A DNA stretch of 64,000 nucleotides, from positions 22,301,501 through 22,365,500 of the forward strand of contig CM042034.1 of assembly GCA_023525975.1 (NCBI GenBank), written 5' to 3'. Under the pieces are notes generated by a model. It was not told the DNA's origin and ran no database searches. It saw only the letters and a list, made by a program, of their open reading frames with translations. This DNA is from Smallanthus sonchifolius (lineage: Eukaryota; Streptophyta; Magnoliopsida; Asterales; Asteraceae). The position numbers were made by a program, and so were the translations under genes. Positions 11,760 through 22,429 of this stretch are shown here, piece after piece; the first letter of the stretch is position 1; the number at the start of each line of letters is the position of its first letter.

Positions 11760-12453
11760 GTGGATTTAATTTTTAAACATCTATTTTCAATATAAAACCC
11801 ACCCGTGTACTATTATATTAACATGTAAATATGTTTTAGACTCGGAAACCACCTGTAGGCTCGGGTTTAGATTTATAACACATTTCTAATATTATTTCAC
11901 ACCGTAACTCCAATTAATAATGATATATTTATATATTATTTTCGTCACGTTTATAAACGTAGTGTAACGTTTCAAAGTATTAAAATAATATATTTATATT
12001 ATTTCCCACGTTATTATAATTCGAATAAAATAATAATTTTATTATTTTGTCACAAAATTTAATGATCGTGTTATTCTCTAAGTTTAAAATAATATAATAA
12101 ATTATATTATTTTTCCTAAACCATTAGTTAATGTCGCAAGCACACGAATATTTATTTAAATAATATTATTCGTAATTAGAAACTCTCGATATGAAACATA
12201 TCTATCTTAATTATTAAATTAAGGAAATCTCTTATTCCCGTGGACAAGTTCGTCTACTCTTTAATCGTTAGTGTGTCTTAGGACGTTCAACCTTCCGTGT
12301 CATCGTCACAATATTCCATGTGTCTCTAACTATTATGCTTATAATTCTAGGGCATACTTAAGCTGTTCATAGGCAAACTCTTGTGTTTCCTACTTGCATC
12401 CTTATGTGGTGTTATCTATTCGTTCGCAGCTAAAGTGAGTTTCACGACCCCTT

Positions 12454-12650
12454 TTTACTTGTTTTCCTGTTGGGGGAGAAACATGCATATACACAAACAT
12501 CATTTTACTTGTTTTTCCGTTGGGGAGAAACATGCATACAAACAAACAATATTTTACTTGTTTCTCGTTGGGAAGAAACATGCACACGAACAGACATCCG
12601 TTTACTTGTCTTCCCACCGGGGAGAGACATACGCATGAACGGACATGGAT
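12454..12650 (+). repeat. Tandem repeat in solo LTR, about 50 bp x 4
   Basis: Four successive units built on TTTTACTTGT, a GTTGGGGAGAAACATGC core and a spacer with AAACA. The related LTR at 37783-40807 has about one unit at 40030, so the array expanded in this lineage. The open frames across it are by-products of the periodicity. Confidence 0.8.
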
Positions 12651-13344
12651 CACATAGTATTTCACTACCACGTGTTTACCTAAGTGCAAACATAACATGC
12701 AAAGTCCTTACATACTCGGACCGTTAATATATGGAGTATATCGAGGAAATTTGAGTAGTACTACTGGGTTTGACAAACCTCACCTGGGTTAGTCGCGCTA
12801 ACTAGATTGGAGGTCGAACGGGTGTAAATTGTCCTAAGCACTTGCCATTGTTGATGTTAGCAATGGCAGAAGGCATCCCAAACACAAACAGTCAGCTTCA
12901 GTTACGAACGCTTAGAGTAACTTGTACATTGTTTAGCTAGCAATAGGTGTGACTTACGTATGTGGATCTTATAAACACTTAAACAGTTTATTCACTTGCA
13001 AACCTGTGAACTCACCAACCTTGTGTTGACACTTTTTCTTACATGTTTCTCAGGTCGCTAAGGCACAGGTTGCACACTTAGGACATGCATTGATTCCTAC
13101 TATCATTTCATCCTTATGCAAACATTTAAAACAATTTACTTGTTTTATTAAACTAAACTTGGGATAGCTTGTTTTGCGCATTTATTTTCTTATTTAAACG
13201 CTTCCTCATTAATTCTGAACTTTTATGATATTTTCATTTAAGTCTCATATAGTGTCGTTTGATGTAACTAATGACTGAGATCCTAGTTTGTCACGCTCCA
13301 AAAAGTAAAACTCCGTTAGTGGAATTTGGGGGTGTGACAGTTTT

Positions 13345-14207
13345 GATACGTACTCTGTCAACATCCTTTTGGTTTTGTCAACCGCAACCTCCCGTTCCAA
13401 TTCTTCTAATTCCTCCTTATGTTTTCTGTTTCTTAGTCTCCTCTAATGCTTTGTTTGTGCTAGCAAACATGGGTCTAATATGACATCTATTTCCATCTAA
13501 TTTGATTTTAAAACCCTGTGAAATCAATTTTTCAAGACTAAGAATGTTTAGGCTGAAGTTGGGTGTATCGGGTAGGGTTTGAAAATTCCTAATTCATGTT
13601 CACAGGTCTTTATCATGACATTCCCAATTCCTAAACTTGTCAGAAAAACACCCTTGTTTCCTTCTTCTATCGAGTAGGGTTTGAAATTAGTGAATAGGTT
13701 TCTAAAAGGTGTCATGTGTGTAGAAAATACTTTGCTTTCATACCATATTGTGCTCCAATCTCCACTGTTTGTGCCTTTCACAATTACATCAGACTCCTTG
13801 AACCAATATGGGCCATCTGCAGTCCCTGGTTCGCTGCTCTCTTTCTGCGCATCCAAGTCTTCACTGGATTTGCCTTGATTTTGCTTCAATCGTTGGTCTT
13901 TCACCATGGCTGGGCAATTCCAGTAAGCATGCCCCCTTTTCAAACACATGTAACATCTTGAACATTTCATTTTACGTACCATGTCTTGTCCTCCAATATT
14001 TTGGTGCATGGCTTCGATTTCCAGATTGCCTAGTTTCCCTAATACTTCTTTTCTTTTTTCTTGCCAAAAATTCGGTTTGAATGCAGTAGTTTTCTTGGCC
14101 GCCATCCACTTTGATCGGGTATTCTTCAATTTCTGATTTGCTGTAATCGTTGCCTGATTGAGCCTTTGGCTCTGATACCAATTCACATCCCCATCTACAG
14201 CCTTCAT
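13345..14207 (-). pseudogene. CCHC zinc-knuckle protein, 5' part of the split ARID/CCHC gene
   Basis: Minus strand, open from 14207 to 13548 and then degraded to 13345. Basic, Lys-rich start (WMAAKKTTAFKPNFWQEK), a zinc knuckle CYMCLKRGHAYWNC (C-x2-C-x4-H-x4-C) at about residue 86-99, and a later GDWSTIWYESKVFSTHMTPF block. The N-terminus NWYQSQRL is encoded by a sequence (GGTATCAGAGCC) that looks like a tRNA-Met primer-binding site, so the gene seems to begin inside an LTR-retroelement leader. The solo LTR at 10601-13339 separates it from the ARID-like part. Nucleic-acid binding is likely; no enzyme domain seen. Confidence 0.6.
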
Positions 14208-14620
14208 CTTTATCGTAACAACAATATGTCTTCATCTTTATCGTAACAACAATATGTTTATACACAGAAATTTATCGTAACAACAATATGTTTATACACA
14301 GAAAACGAAAATCACAAATTGAACGTTTCATTTTACGTACCATGTCTTGTCCTCCAATATTTTGGTGCATGGCTTCGATTTCCAGATTGCCTAGTTTCCC
14401 TAATACTTCTTTTCTTTTTTCTTGCCAAAAATTCGGTTTGAATGCAGTAGTTTTCTTGGCCGCCATCCACTTTGATTGGGTATTCTTCAATTTCCGATTT
14501 GCTGTATTCGTTGCCTGGTTGAGCCTTTGGCTCTGATACCAATTCACATCCCCATCTACAACCTTCGTCTTTATCGTAACAACAATATGTTTATACACAT
14601 AAAATGAAAATCACAAATTG
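13961..14620 (-). repeat. Tandem duplication, 361-bp offset, of the CCHC gene 5' end
   Basis: 13961-14250 and 14322-14600 carry the same sequence (from CATTTCATTTTACGTACC to the ACAACAATATG stretch) with only a few differences. The knuckle lies only in the left copy, so the right copy is a truncated duplicate upstream of the gene. Between them a smaller motif, TTATCGTAACAACAATATG, is itself repeated several times (14206-14295). Confidence 0.85.
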
Positions 14621-15002
14621 GTTGTAAGAAACTTTTAATTTCTGGATGGTTGAAACTATTACAATCGTTGCATACTTATATGTGGTGAATCGACACATCG
14701 ATTCATCATACTAACTGTTATACGGTGTTTAGAAAATTGCCTGACACCGTTACCCTAATACTTAATACGTACAATCATCTTATGGGCCTAATTTACTTCT
14801 ACAACCCATAATATAAATACATTTAACTTAATGTTTCTTGACCCACTATGACCTATTTAAAAATAAAACTAATAAAGAAGCAACTAAGATTATAGGCACA
14901 ACATGAAATTATTCATCTACACTTCAACATGTGGTTACACATCCATTTGATGATGGAAAGAAGCGGTTAAATGGTGATCAAACCGATCGATCCCAAAAAC
15001 TG
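14621..15002. other. Intergenic, downstream of ATL gene
   Basis: AT-rich spacer without a supported gene or recognisable element. It should contain the 3' UTR of the ATL gene on the minus strand; no clear poly(A) signal was found. Confidence 0.5.
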
Positions 15003-15860
15003 TTATGAATATGAAATCTGACTCGACTCATTTCCACTCGTCGTCTCACCTCGTGGTCTTTCAGGGTTAGACCGCTCATACCGAACATAATCAAATCCTC
15101 TAGTGGAACCAACACTAACACTTCGAAAGGTCATCTTTTCACTACTTTCCATAGGAAACACCACATGAGGGCCATTTGGTAACCGTAGTGTGTACCTCTC
15201 AATATTTTCAACCACTGAATGACCAGTTGAATGTGATCGAGGCATTATCTCATGTTTTGACTCCATTGGGAGAAGAAATTCAGTTGAGGAGGAGCAATCT
15301 CTCTCCGGGTTAGTCACGTGACTGAGTTCACTTGGTCTTGGTACTAGATCGGCTCGGCACACGGGGCACGTGACATGTGAAGACAGCCATGTGTCAATAC
15401 AATCCTGGTGGAACACGTGACTACATTTTGGTAGCAAGCGTAGGGTTTCATGGTCTTTGAACTCATTTAAGCACACCGCACATTCTAGAACGGTATGCCC
15501 TATTTTTATCCCCTTCACACTTGAGTATAAAAAGCTTGCAAACGTGGCGATGACCGCAGGGTCAAGCCCATGCGCCCCGAATCTCATGGACCCGGTTTCA
15601 CTCCCATGTGTGGTGCTTGCGGCAAGCCTGAGCTGTCGTTCGGCATAATGTCGAAAGTAGATGGAGACAACACAAAGCATGAAGAATGCACTTAATAGAC
15701 ACACGAGCACAATCGCCATTATCGGGTTGACCATCATAGCGGGTGATGGCATTGGCGTTGATGTGGTTGCTTCTTCGGTGGCCGCGTAGTTATTTGATGT
15801 GAGTAAGATTAAAATGAAAATATCCCATTTTATTTCATGGGCGAAAGTAAAGATTTGCAT
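15003..15860 (-). CDS. ATL: RING-H2 E3 ubiquitin ligase, ATL6/ATL31-like
   Basis: Single-exon gene of 285 codons, the usual structure of ATL genes. In order: a hydrophobic N-terminus like a signal peptide (about 1-26), a Ser/Thr/Pro-rich linker, a transmembrane helix (about 47-68), the GLD motif (98-100), and a RING-H2 finger with Cys127, Cys130, Cys146, His148, His151, Cys154, Cys165, Cys168, including the family Pro before the third Cys pair and WLSSHVTCPVC. Downstream a TLRLP motif (224-228) matches the ATL6/ATL31 branch, which in Arabidopsis acts in carbon/nitrogen and defence responses. The protein is shorter than those relatives. Predicted membrane-anchored E3 ligase; substrate not deducible. 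The start at 15860 gives the complete signal peptide. All eight zinc ligands are present, so it looks functional. Confidence 0.9.
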   Translation of the reverse strand: MQIFTFAHEIKWDIFILILLTSNNYAATEEATTSTPMPSPAMMVNPIMAIVLVCLLSAFFMLCVVSIYFRHYAERQLRLAASTTHGSETGSMRFGAHGLDPAVIATFASFLYSSVKGIKIGHTVLECAVCLNEFKDHETLRLLPKCSHVFHQDCIDTWLSSHVTCPVCRADLVPRPSELSHVTNPERDCSSSTEFLLPMESKHEIMPRSHSTGHSVVENIERYTLRLPNGPHVVFPMESSEKMTFRSVSVGSTRGFDYVRYERSNPERPRGETTSGNESSQISYS

Positions 15861-16258
15861 GTAGGAAAATGATCTAATTCAAAGTTTGAGTGAAGCTATG
15901 TATGTTGGTTTTCATGGGTTTAACTAATTAATTGGTTTTAGGGAAAATGATGCTATATTGCGCCTGCTTATGTGGTGACACTAGAAAAAAAAAAGAAAAA
16001 AAAAAGAAAGAAACTGAGGAGAATGACAATTTCGTGGAAAGGTGACGAAAGGAAGAAATGATGGAGTTTATTTTAAGATTATTATTTCGTTTATTACGAG
16101 GTGGAATGAGAATTTAAGAATACGTTTTGATAAAGAATGTCATATGTAAGGACGGTTGTTCGTTTTATCTTTTGTTGAAATTTGAAAATATCTATTCTTG
16201 ATGGAAACATTTTGATTCTAAGGATAAATTTCAGATTATTGAGAATATTAGATGTGAT
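15861..16258 (-). promoter_or_regulatory. Presumed promoter and 5' UTR of the ATL gene
   Basis: Sequence between the ATL start codon and the next transposon upstream. A weak TATA-like ATATAG (minus, near 15950) is the only candidate core element. A hAT MITE at 16259 limits the proximal promoter to about 400 bases, with a poly-purine run at 15986-16011. Confidence 0.4.
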
Positions 16259-16759
16259 TAGGGCTGGCATATCGTGCATACACGTATACGATAAGACACG
16301 AACATGAAATATGTATACACGAACACGACACGATAACTTATCATGTACTTTTTCCCAAACACGAACACAAACATGTTTATACCTGCTTAACACGATAAGA
16401 CATGTTTAGAAACACATGTTTAAGAACCGGTTTAGTGAAACGGGTACTTTACCTGTTTAGACAGGTACTAATAGTTACTTAACAGGTAAACATGTTTAAG
16501 AACATGTTTAGTAAAACAGGTAAGAACCTACATATAATATCATATTTTAATATTTTTTATTTAAAGAAAATCTTAACAGGTACTAACATGTACTTAACAG
16601 GTAAACATGTATTTTACCTGTTTAGACACGAAAATTAACAGGTAGATTCGTGTCTACCTGTTTAGGACACGAAACACGATAAAACCATACACGATACATG
16701 TTAAGATTATGTAGGTTTGTGTCATGTATTCGTGTACGTGTCTAAAACTATCAGCCCTA
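16259..16759. mobile_element. hAT-type MITE, 8-bp TSD GATGTGAT
   Basis: Starts TAGGGCTGGCA and ends with the inverted TCAGCCCTA, with GATGTGAT at 16251-16258 and 16760-16767. An 8-bp duplication and TAGGGCTG ends fit the hAT superfamily. The inside is built from variants of AACAGGTAAACATGTTTA and ACACGAACACG, with no coding sequence. Confidence 0.85.
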
Positions 16760-16942
16760 GATGTGATAACACTTCCCTGAATATGTAAGGAGAATAACAA
16801 AGTGAAATTAGAAAGGAAAAAAATTACAAAAATAGCTTATAGTTGTCATAAACAAATACCGTTTTATCAAGGAGTTACGAGACATAAATGTTGCATATCA
16901 CCTTTACATCGTATATAACATTTTATTACATGAAATTACATG

Positions 16943-17932
16943 CAGGGGTGAAAGATAGAAGGCCCCCCTCCCCCTCTTTTTTTCTTTAGTAGTTTAAATT
17001 TTCGCGTTTTCGTCAAAAAAAATTTATACGTATTGAGTCGCACCACTGATTTTTTTCGCTAAAATATTCTTGGCCCCCTCCGATTTTTATCCCTAAAAAA
17101 TTCAGTTCAATACTCTATTCAGATTGATTCGATAAGTTATCAGTACAAAAAAAAAATTGAAAAAGGAAAGTTTATGCATTTATAAAATAAAAGTGTAAGT
17201 TTAGGGGGGAAAATGAAAATTTCAAATAAATCATCATAAAATTCTTGACCCCCTCTTCCTTTTCGTCGATCATGCCTGCTTTCCCCAAACACACCCAAAT
17301 CTGAAATCCCCCTCTGCCTCGCGCCCATCGCTTCAGTCTTCACTCCTTCACACACCCAATTCTTTGTAAGGCACTAGCTTAGAAATTAGAATTGTTACTT
17401 ATAGATTATGATTCTTTGATTTGATAATTTCAAGTATGATTTATAGATTGTTACTAACTTAGAATTGTTAAGTATTATTAGGGTTAGAAACGTATTGATT
17501 ATGATTCATTGATTTAATAATTTGATTTATGATTCATGGATTATATGAATTAGGATTATTGATGATGAACAAGAGAAAAGTTGTTTAATACCATCCTGTT
17601 TTTTTTTTGTTAGACATATCATGGGAAATATGAAAAGTTTAACTATTAATTCTTTTTACAAAAGAATTGATGATGACCAAGAGAAAAGAAAGGATGATGA
17701 ACAAGAGACTAAACGTCGGGCTGAGTTATAATTCTTCTTCCAAGTACTTACCATTTTTCTCTCGCATCATCATAAATAATTAGATATTTCGAGTTATTTA
17801 TTGTTGATTTGTTTGACCCGACCCGAATTGAATCGCCAACTCGTACATATAACCCGAAACATAGCGATAGGAAAAAAAATTGGTCTAGTGACTTTTGACC
17901 CCCGCCACTTATTTTTTCAAGCTCCGTCACTG
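16943..17932 (+). mobile_element. hAT element, deleted, with TTF-type transposase 5' end
   Basis: Terminal CAGGGGTGAAAG and inverted CAGTGACGGAGC, flanked by perfect 8-bp duplications ATTACATG (16935-16942 and 17933-17940). Inside, a pyrimidine-rich leader (17270-17360) is followed by a short frame at 17620-17730 beginning MGNMKSLTINSFYKR and rich in Asp, Glu, Lys and Arg, like the N-terminus of TTF-type hAT transposases (IDSFFKR motif). The rest of the transposase is absent, so this is a non-autonomous deletion derivative. Confidence 0.85.
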
Positions 17933-18121
17933 ATTACATGAAATGCGAGCTTAAATTTCATTTGTATGTGAAAGTGTCATCGTGTTTTTATAGCGCATGA
18001 TAAATAACATTTTTTTAGCGGATTAGTTCAATGCATAACGAATTTGCATCACATATTCCTCATACTTTTGTTGTATCTAGCACTATTTAATGAATGAAGT
18101 TTAGAGAAATCTGAAAAACAA

Positions 18122-18614
18122 TCTTACTAATCTAATAAATGAAAATCTGTTCAAGACACGTGTTACTCTCTGGTTACTCCTCATCTTTATTTTTTCGTCT
18201 CTCTCTCCTATTAAATATTAGATTTTCTATTTCTCTCTCCTACTAAATAATAACTTTTACATTAATAAATCCAATTACGAATACTTATTATTTAATTATA
18301 AATAGTTATTATATTATCAATCATATGAACTAACATTTATTAATTAAATTAAAAAATTAATACTCAGTTAAAAAAAATGTTTTAAAAACTAACTTAACAG
18401 ACCTTATAACTGTCACGACAAATTATATTTTTTAAAAACATATTTTGAAAAATATGTTTGTTAACAAATTACACTATATTTTATTCAACCGATGTAATAT
18501 ACTCGTTTATTCAACCTGTGTATTACACAGGTTTTTAAAAATATAAAATTTTTATTACTAAATATATAACATTTTATTTATTTAACCCATGTAATACACG
18601 GGATTTTAACCTAG
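18122..18614 (+). mobile_element. Non-autonomous Helitron copy 1 (493 bp)
   Basis: 5' TC after an A (A|TCTTACTAATC), 3' CTAG followed by T, preceded by a short hairpin around CCATGTAATACACGGG. These are the hallmarks of Helitrons, which insert between A and T without target duplication. No RepHel coding sequence. Related to the copies at 19822, 24575 and 49658. Confidence 0.75.
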
Positions 18615-19821
18615 TTTCTTAATAAATGTAAACACAACATACAAAGAGATCAATGTGAATTAGTGGTATTTTATTGAGAGATGCTAATTTAGCCTATCAA
18701 AGCTCCGAAGATCAATCACGTTAATTTGTAACAATATCAACTTATCAAAAGGTTAAATGGTGACTAATGACACTTCATATCTATAGGTTTTCATGATAAC
18801 CGGAGGAAAAGGGTTGGGTCTATGTCCATTTTGTTTCGCCTTTAAAAAGGTTGAGTCTTCATGTCAATTCTAAGGAATCTATTATACTCCTTTTTAACAC
18901 CATATTGTGTGGTCAATCTTCATATTATCTGGTCTATGGTATATTATCTTCTCCCTCTTTTAATATATTGTTTTTCTCTAAATCTTGTTAATCTAGCTAT
19001 CGATCTCAACAAGATAAGGCAACCTGTATAGTGAGTTGTAATGCATTTTTTTTCATGATAGAAAGTCGTGTTATGGAAGAAGAAGAAGAAGAAGAAGAAG
19101 AACGAAAATAACCACATAGTAAGACTTTATCCCTTGTGACAATGGAACGACCTGAAGACCTAATAAAGTGCTTAATTCAAGTCTCATTTCATCAAGATGT
19201 CTTTCTTTTTGTGAAACAATCTATAGTGCTACATAGTTGCATTATTTTGTAAAAACCAGTCTCTAAATAATTAGATGTTGTATATTTACTACATTTCTAT
19301 TGTTCAATAGAATAATTAGGCAAGTGAAATGGAATGGACATAAAATAAAATGTTGAAAGACAACCTTTATACAATGGAAAGATATGAAAAATACAATACA
19401 TAATCAAACATGATACAGTGTTCAAAGATATAAGAACCACGATACATACCAACCGTGATACAATATTAAAAGTGTTGGACTTGTATGTCTGAGTATCACA
19501 TTTAATAATACTGCTAACGAGGTAAGATTCAAAGGGTTATACTTTGGGCATTGATTACGATCATCGGATATATTAACGATTAATATAGTCCATCACATGA
19601 ATAGATAAAGAGGAGAGATAATTATTTGTGAAATAGTGGTCAAGGAGAATAAACGGAAACGGGTGGACACGATAACCATTTATAAAATAATTATATTTAT
19701 TACTAATCAGACTAATAATGAATCGGTGAAAATATGTTTGGTGATATAAACAGAGAGAAACTGAGAGAGAGGAAAAACTGACTATATTCATTCATCTCAT
19801 ATTCCACCCATACAATCTATA
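18615..19821. other. Intergenic stretch with (GAA)n
   Basis: No supported gene. A GAA microsatellite lies at 19076-19102. The text around 18880-19000 looks like ordinary AT-rich plant intergenic DNA; the open frame at 19573-19791 (minus) has no recognisable feature. Confidence 0.6.
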
Positions 19822-20251
19822 TCTATACTAAATAATAAATAAAGGTTTTGGTTATATGTTTTTCCGGCTCTCTCTCCTATTTAATGATAATATTAAACTA
19901 ATACATTTTTTAAGTATTTAATATAAATCTATTTATGGATACTTATTAACCAAATAAAGTTAATATATATTAACATTTATCAATTACATAAAAAAGATTA
20001 ATACCCAATGAAAAAAAATGTTTTATAAATTAACTTAACGTAATTTATAATTGTCACGTCAAAAGATATTTTTTAAAAACATATTTTGGGGAGTGTATGT
20101 GTTAACATATTACATTTTATTCAACACGCATAATAAACGAGTTTATTCAACCCGTGTAATAACAAGTTTTAAAAAAATACAATTTTTTATTTCTAAGTAT
20201 ATATAACATTATATTCAAATTACTCGTGTATTACACGTGATTCTAACCTAG
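19822..20251 (+). mobile_element. Non-autonomous Helitron copy 2 (430 bp)
   Basis: A|TCTATACTAAATAATAA at the 5' end, hairpin CTCGTGTATTACACG near the 3' end, terminal CTAG then T. Aligns over its whole length with the Helitron at 49658-51493 once that copy's insertions are removed. Confidence 0.8.
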
Positions 20252-21953
20252 TACATTATATAGAGATGTAATATGTAAACCCTAACGCCCATACGTATTG
20301 GGTTGAACCTGAAATAGTATGATATTATAACACCCCCCAGACATTTTATATTATACATTATTAATATTATACTAGTAGATAATGTTGTCTCGATTCTTTA
20401 GGACCAATACTAAATGATTACAATGTGCATAATACTCCCCAGTGGGATTAGTTATGCTACCTCATTAAAACCTTACTAAGAAAACTCAGTGGGACAAAAC
20501 TTAGTTAAATAAAAAGAGTACAACGTGCATAATACTCCCCCTCAATTTAACATATATATTCCAGTCTTTGGAGTGCAATATTCTGTGGTAACTGTTTGAC
20601 TTGATCTTTGTTGTAGTCTTGATTGATTTGAGCGATGCGTGTTGTGTGGTCTTCTTATAGTGTAGTCGGGCTTATTTTGATCAACTTCAACTCACACTTT
20701 CTTTAATATGCTGAATCATTGACTTTAACTCCATAAGTAAAAAACGTATCTAGATCTAGCTGTGTGAGAATCTGATAAGAATCCTGCATAAGCATGATGA
20801 GCTGGTTGGGACTCCGAGTTTTTCTCGTAGAGCAATCTCATTTCTCGAGTCCCTCAAAGACATCAACTTACTCTTTAATACGCTTGATGATTTCGCCTTG
20901 TTGAAAATCTATTAGGACAAAACCATAGCTAAGAGAAAAAGAATGGAGAGCGTATTAAAGTGAAATTATTTTTTTAAAACAATCATTTTTTTTTTAAACT
21001 TGGTCAGGCTTCAACAGTCAAAAGAGGGGTACATACTGCGTGAAGGCACTCACGAAAAGACGCTCCCCCCCTCTCACGCCATACGGGGTACCCGTGAGGA
21101 TATACCACATGCCCTAATGCCTAAACTAAACAAACAAGAATCACCCACACTTCTCGGTGCAAGCTCTTCACCTCCCCACCTTTTTCAACCGTCCATTCCA
21201 TGCTTTGCCCTCAATTAACAACATGAACCACAAAGATAAAACAACAAACAACAGATGAACTAGACTATGTGTGTTGGTTTTACTAAAAAATTGAAAAACG
21301 TCCCGCCATGTCATTACCATGTCTACAAAAGTGAAATTACCAAACATAATTAACAAGTGTATAATAGTTTCACTATCCACCTTTAATTTAAAAATTAGAG
21401 TAAACTATGGTTTTATTCCGTGTCTTTTGGTCTATTTGTCGGTTTTAGAACATCAATTCTAATTTCACCTTTTTAGTAATCTTGGTTTCACTTTCTTCTT
21501 AGTAAAGCTCAAGCCATTATTACCGTCTATTTTTTCTCTTAAATGAAAGGGTACTTTATTCATTTTTATATGTTATGGACTATTTATATAATTTACTCAA
21601 ACTAACTTTACTAAAATAAAACTAAGAAACTAAAAACCTATCTTCTTCAAATTCACCCAACCCTAACCCCTCCCCTTAACAATGCCCATTAAACTAATTC
21701 AGTTTGTAGCCAATTAACAAATACAGCGGCAATAAAATTCATCTAAACATAAATAAGAAGACGCAAGTCACTTATAACTACAAAATCATAACATCCATTA
21801 ATATAAAAAAACAATAGCATTACATAATCAGTAAAATCATCAAACTAGGCACTCAACTACATAAAAATAATGAAAAAATAGTAAAAAGTGACGTAAAAAT
21901 AATAAACTCCAGATCGTAAAAAAAAACACGAAAAAGCTCTCCATATCAGACCT
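20252..21953. other. Intergenic, with LTR-retroelement-like debris
   Basis: 20330-20560 contains two ACTCCCC blocks and a GTGGGACAAAAC stretch that resemble decayed LTR/leader sequence of a plant retroelement, family not determinable. 20999-21230 has a CG-richer patch with GGGGTACCCG. The rest is AT-rich. The part next to 21954 should hold the AGP 3' UTR. Confidence 0.4.
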
Positions 21954-22268
21954 CTACAGAACAAAAACCGCGGCAAAGAAAACCACGGCTACAGATCCAG
22001 CAGCAACTCTGTTCAAGGTAGCAGAGCTAGGCGGTGAAGTTGTAGGAGATCCGGTTGGACCGGATGTGATAGACGGAGACGAAGCCGGAGAACCACCGGG
22101 AGCAAAAGAGGTAGAAGGAGCAGGTGGAGAGGCTAAAGGAGCTTCGATTGGTTTCGAACTCGGAGCGATCATCGGAGAAGCCACCGGAGATGCGGTCGGT
22201 GACTGAGAAAGTGCAGATCCGACGATCATAGCAAACAACATAACGGTAACAAATCCAGAAGACGCCAT
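21954..22268 (-). CDS. AGP: Classical arabinogalactan protein
   Basis: 104 codons. Residues 1-21 form a signal peptide ending VGSALS, directly followed by Gln, the usual mature N-terminus of AGPs. Residues 22-83 are almost only Pro, Ala, Ser, Thr and Gly, with many SP, AP and TP dipeptides that are hydroxylated and carry arabinogalactan. Residues about 84-104 (NRVAAGSVAVVFFAAVFVL) are a hydrophobic tail preceded by small residues, a GPI-anchor signal. The protein is therefore predicted at the outer face of the plasma membrane and in the wall. Length and layout are typical for a classical AGP. A TATA box sits about 75 bases upstream. Specific role not deducible. Confidence 0.93.
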   Translation of the reverse strand: MASSGFVTVMLFAMIVGSALSQSPTASPVASPMIAPSSKPIEAPLASPPAPSTSFAPGGSPASSPSITSGPTGSPTTSPPSSATLNRVAAGSVAVVFFAAVFVL

Positions 22269-22338
22269 TGCTGAATGTAATGTGAAATAGTAGAGAATAT
22301 TTGCAGACGATTGAAGTTCAACAGAGGACGAGGGGAGG

Positions 22339-22348
22339 GTTTATATAC
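22339..22348 (-). promoter_or_regulatory. TATA box of the AGP gene
   Basis: Minus-strand TGTATATAAACC about 75 bases before the AGP start codon, within a CT-rich context. Transcription would start near 22310, leaving a leader of about 40 bases. Confidence 0.7.
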
Positions 22349-22429
22349 ACAGATTTCAGTCGGTTTTGGACTCACAAACCGTTTGTTATTTTGAATACGT
22401 CTCCGCGTGAAGTTAATCACGACTTACAC

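Larger units (their letters stand above)
10601..13339 (+). repeat. Solo LTR, Tekay-type (2739 bp), flanked by GTTTT
   Basis: Opens TGTGATATCCGACAAATTC, very like the LTR opening at 37783, and closes GGGTGTGACA at 13339. GTTTT is present on both sides (10596-10600 and 13340-13344), the 5-bp target duplication of an LTR retrotransposon. No internal domain remains, so this is a solo LTR left by LTR-LTR recombination. Its 3' third (about 12700-13339) matches the LTR at 37783-40807, including the block around GTGAACTCACCAACC. It interrupts the ARID/CCHC gene. Confidence 0.9.

Noticed and set aside
12381..12727. Overlapping 85-98 codon frames on both strands
   Set aside because: Produced by the 50-bp tandem repeat within the solo LTR; no start context or domain.
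15457..15648. Plus-strand small ORF within the ATL gene
   Set aside because: Antisense shadow of a conserved RING-H2 gene; no independent support.
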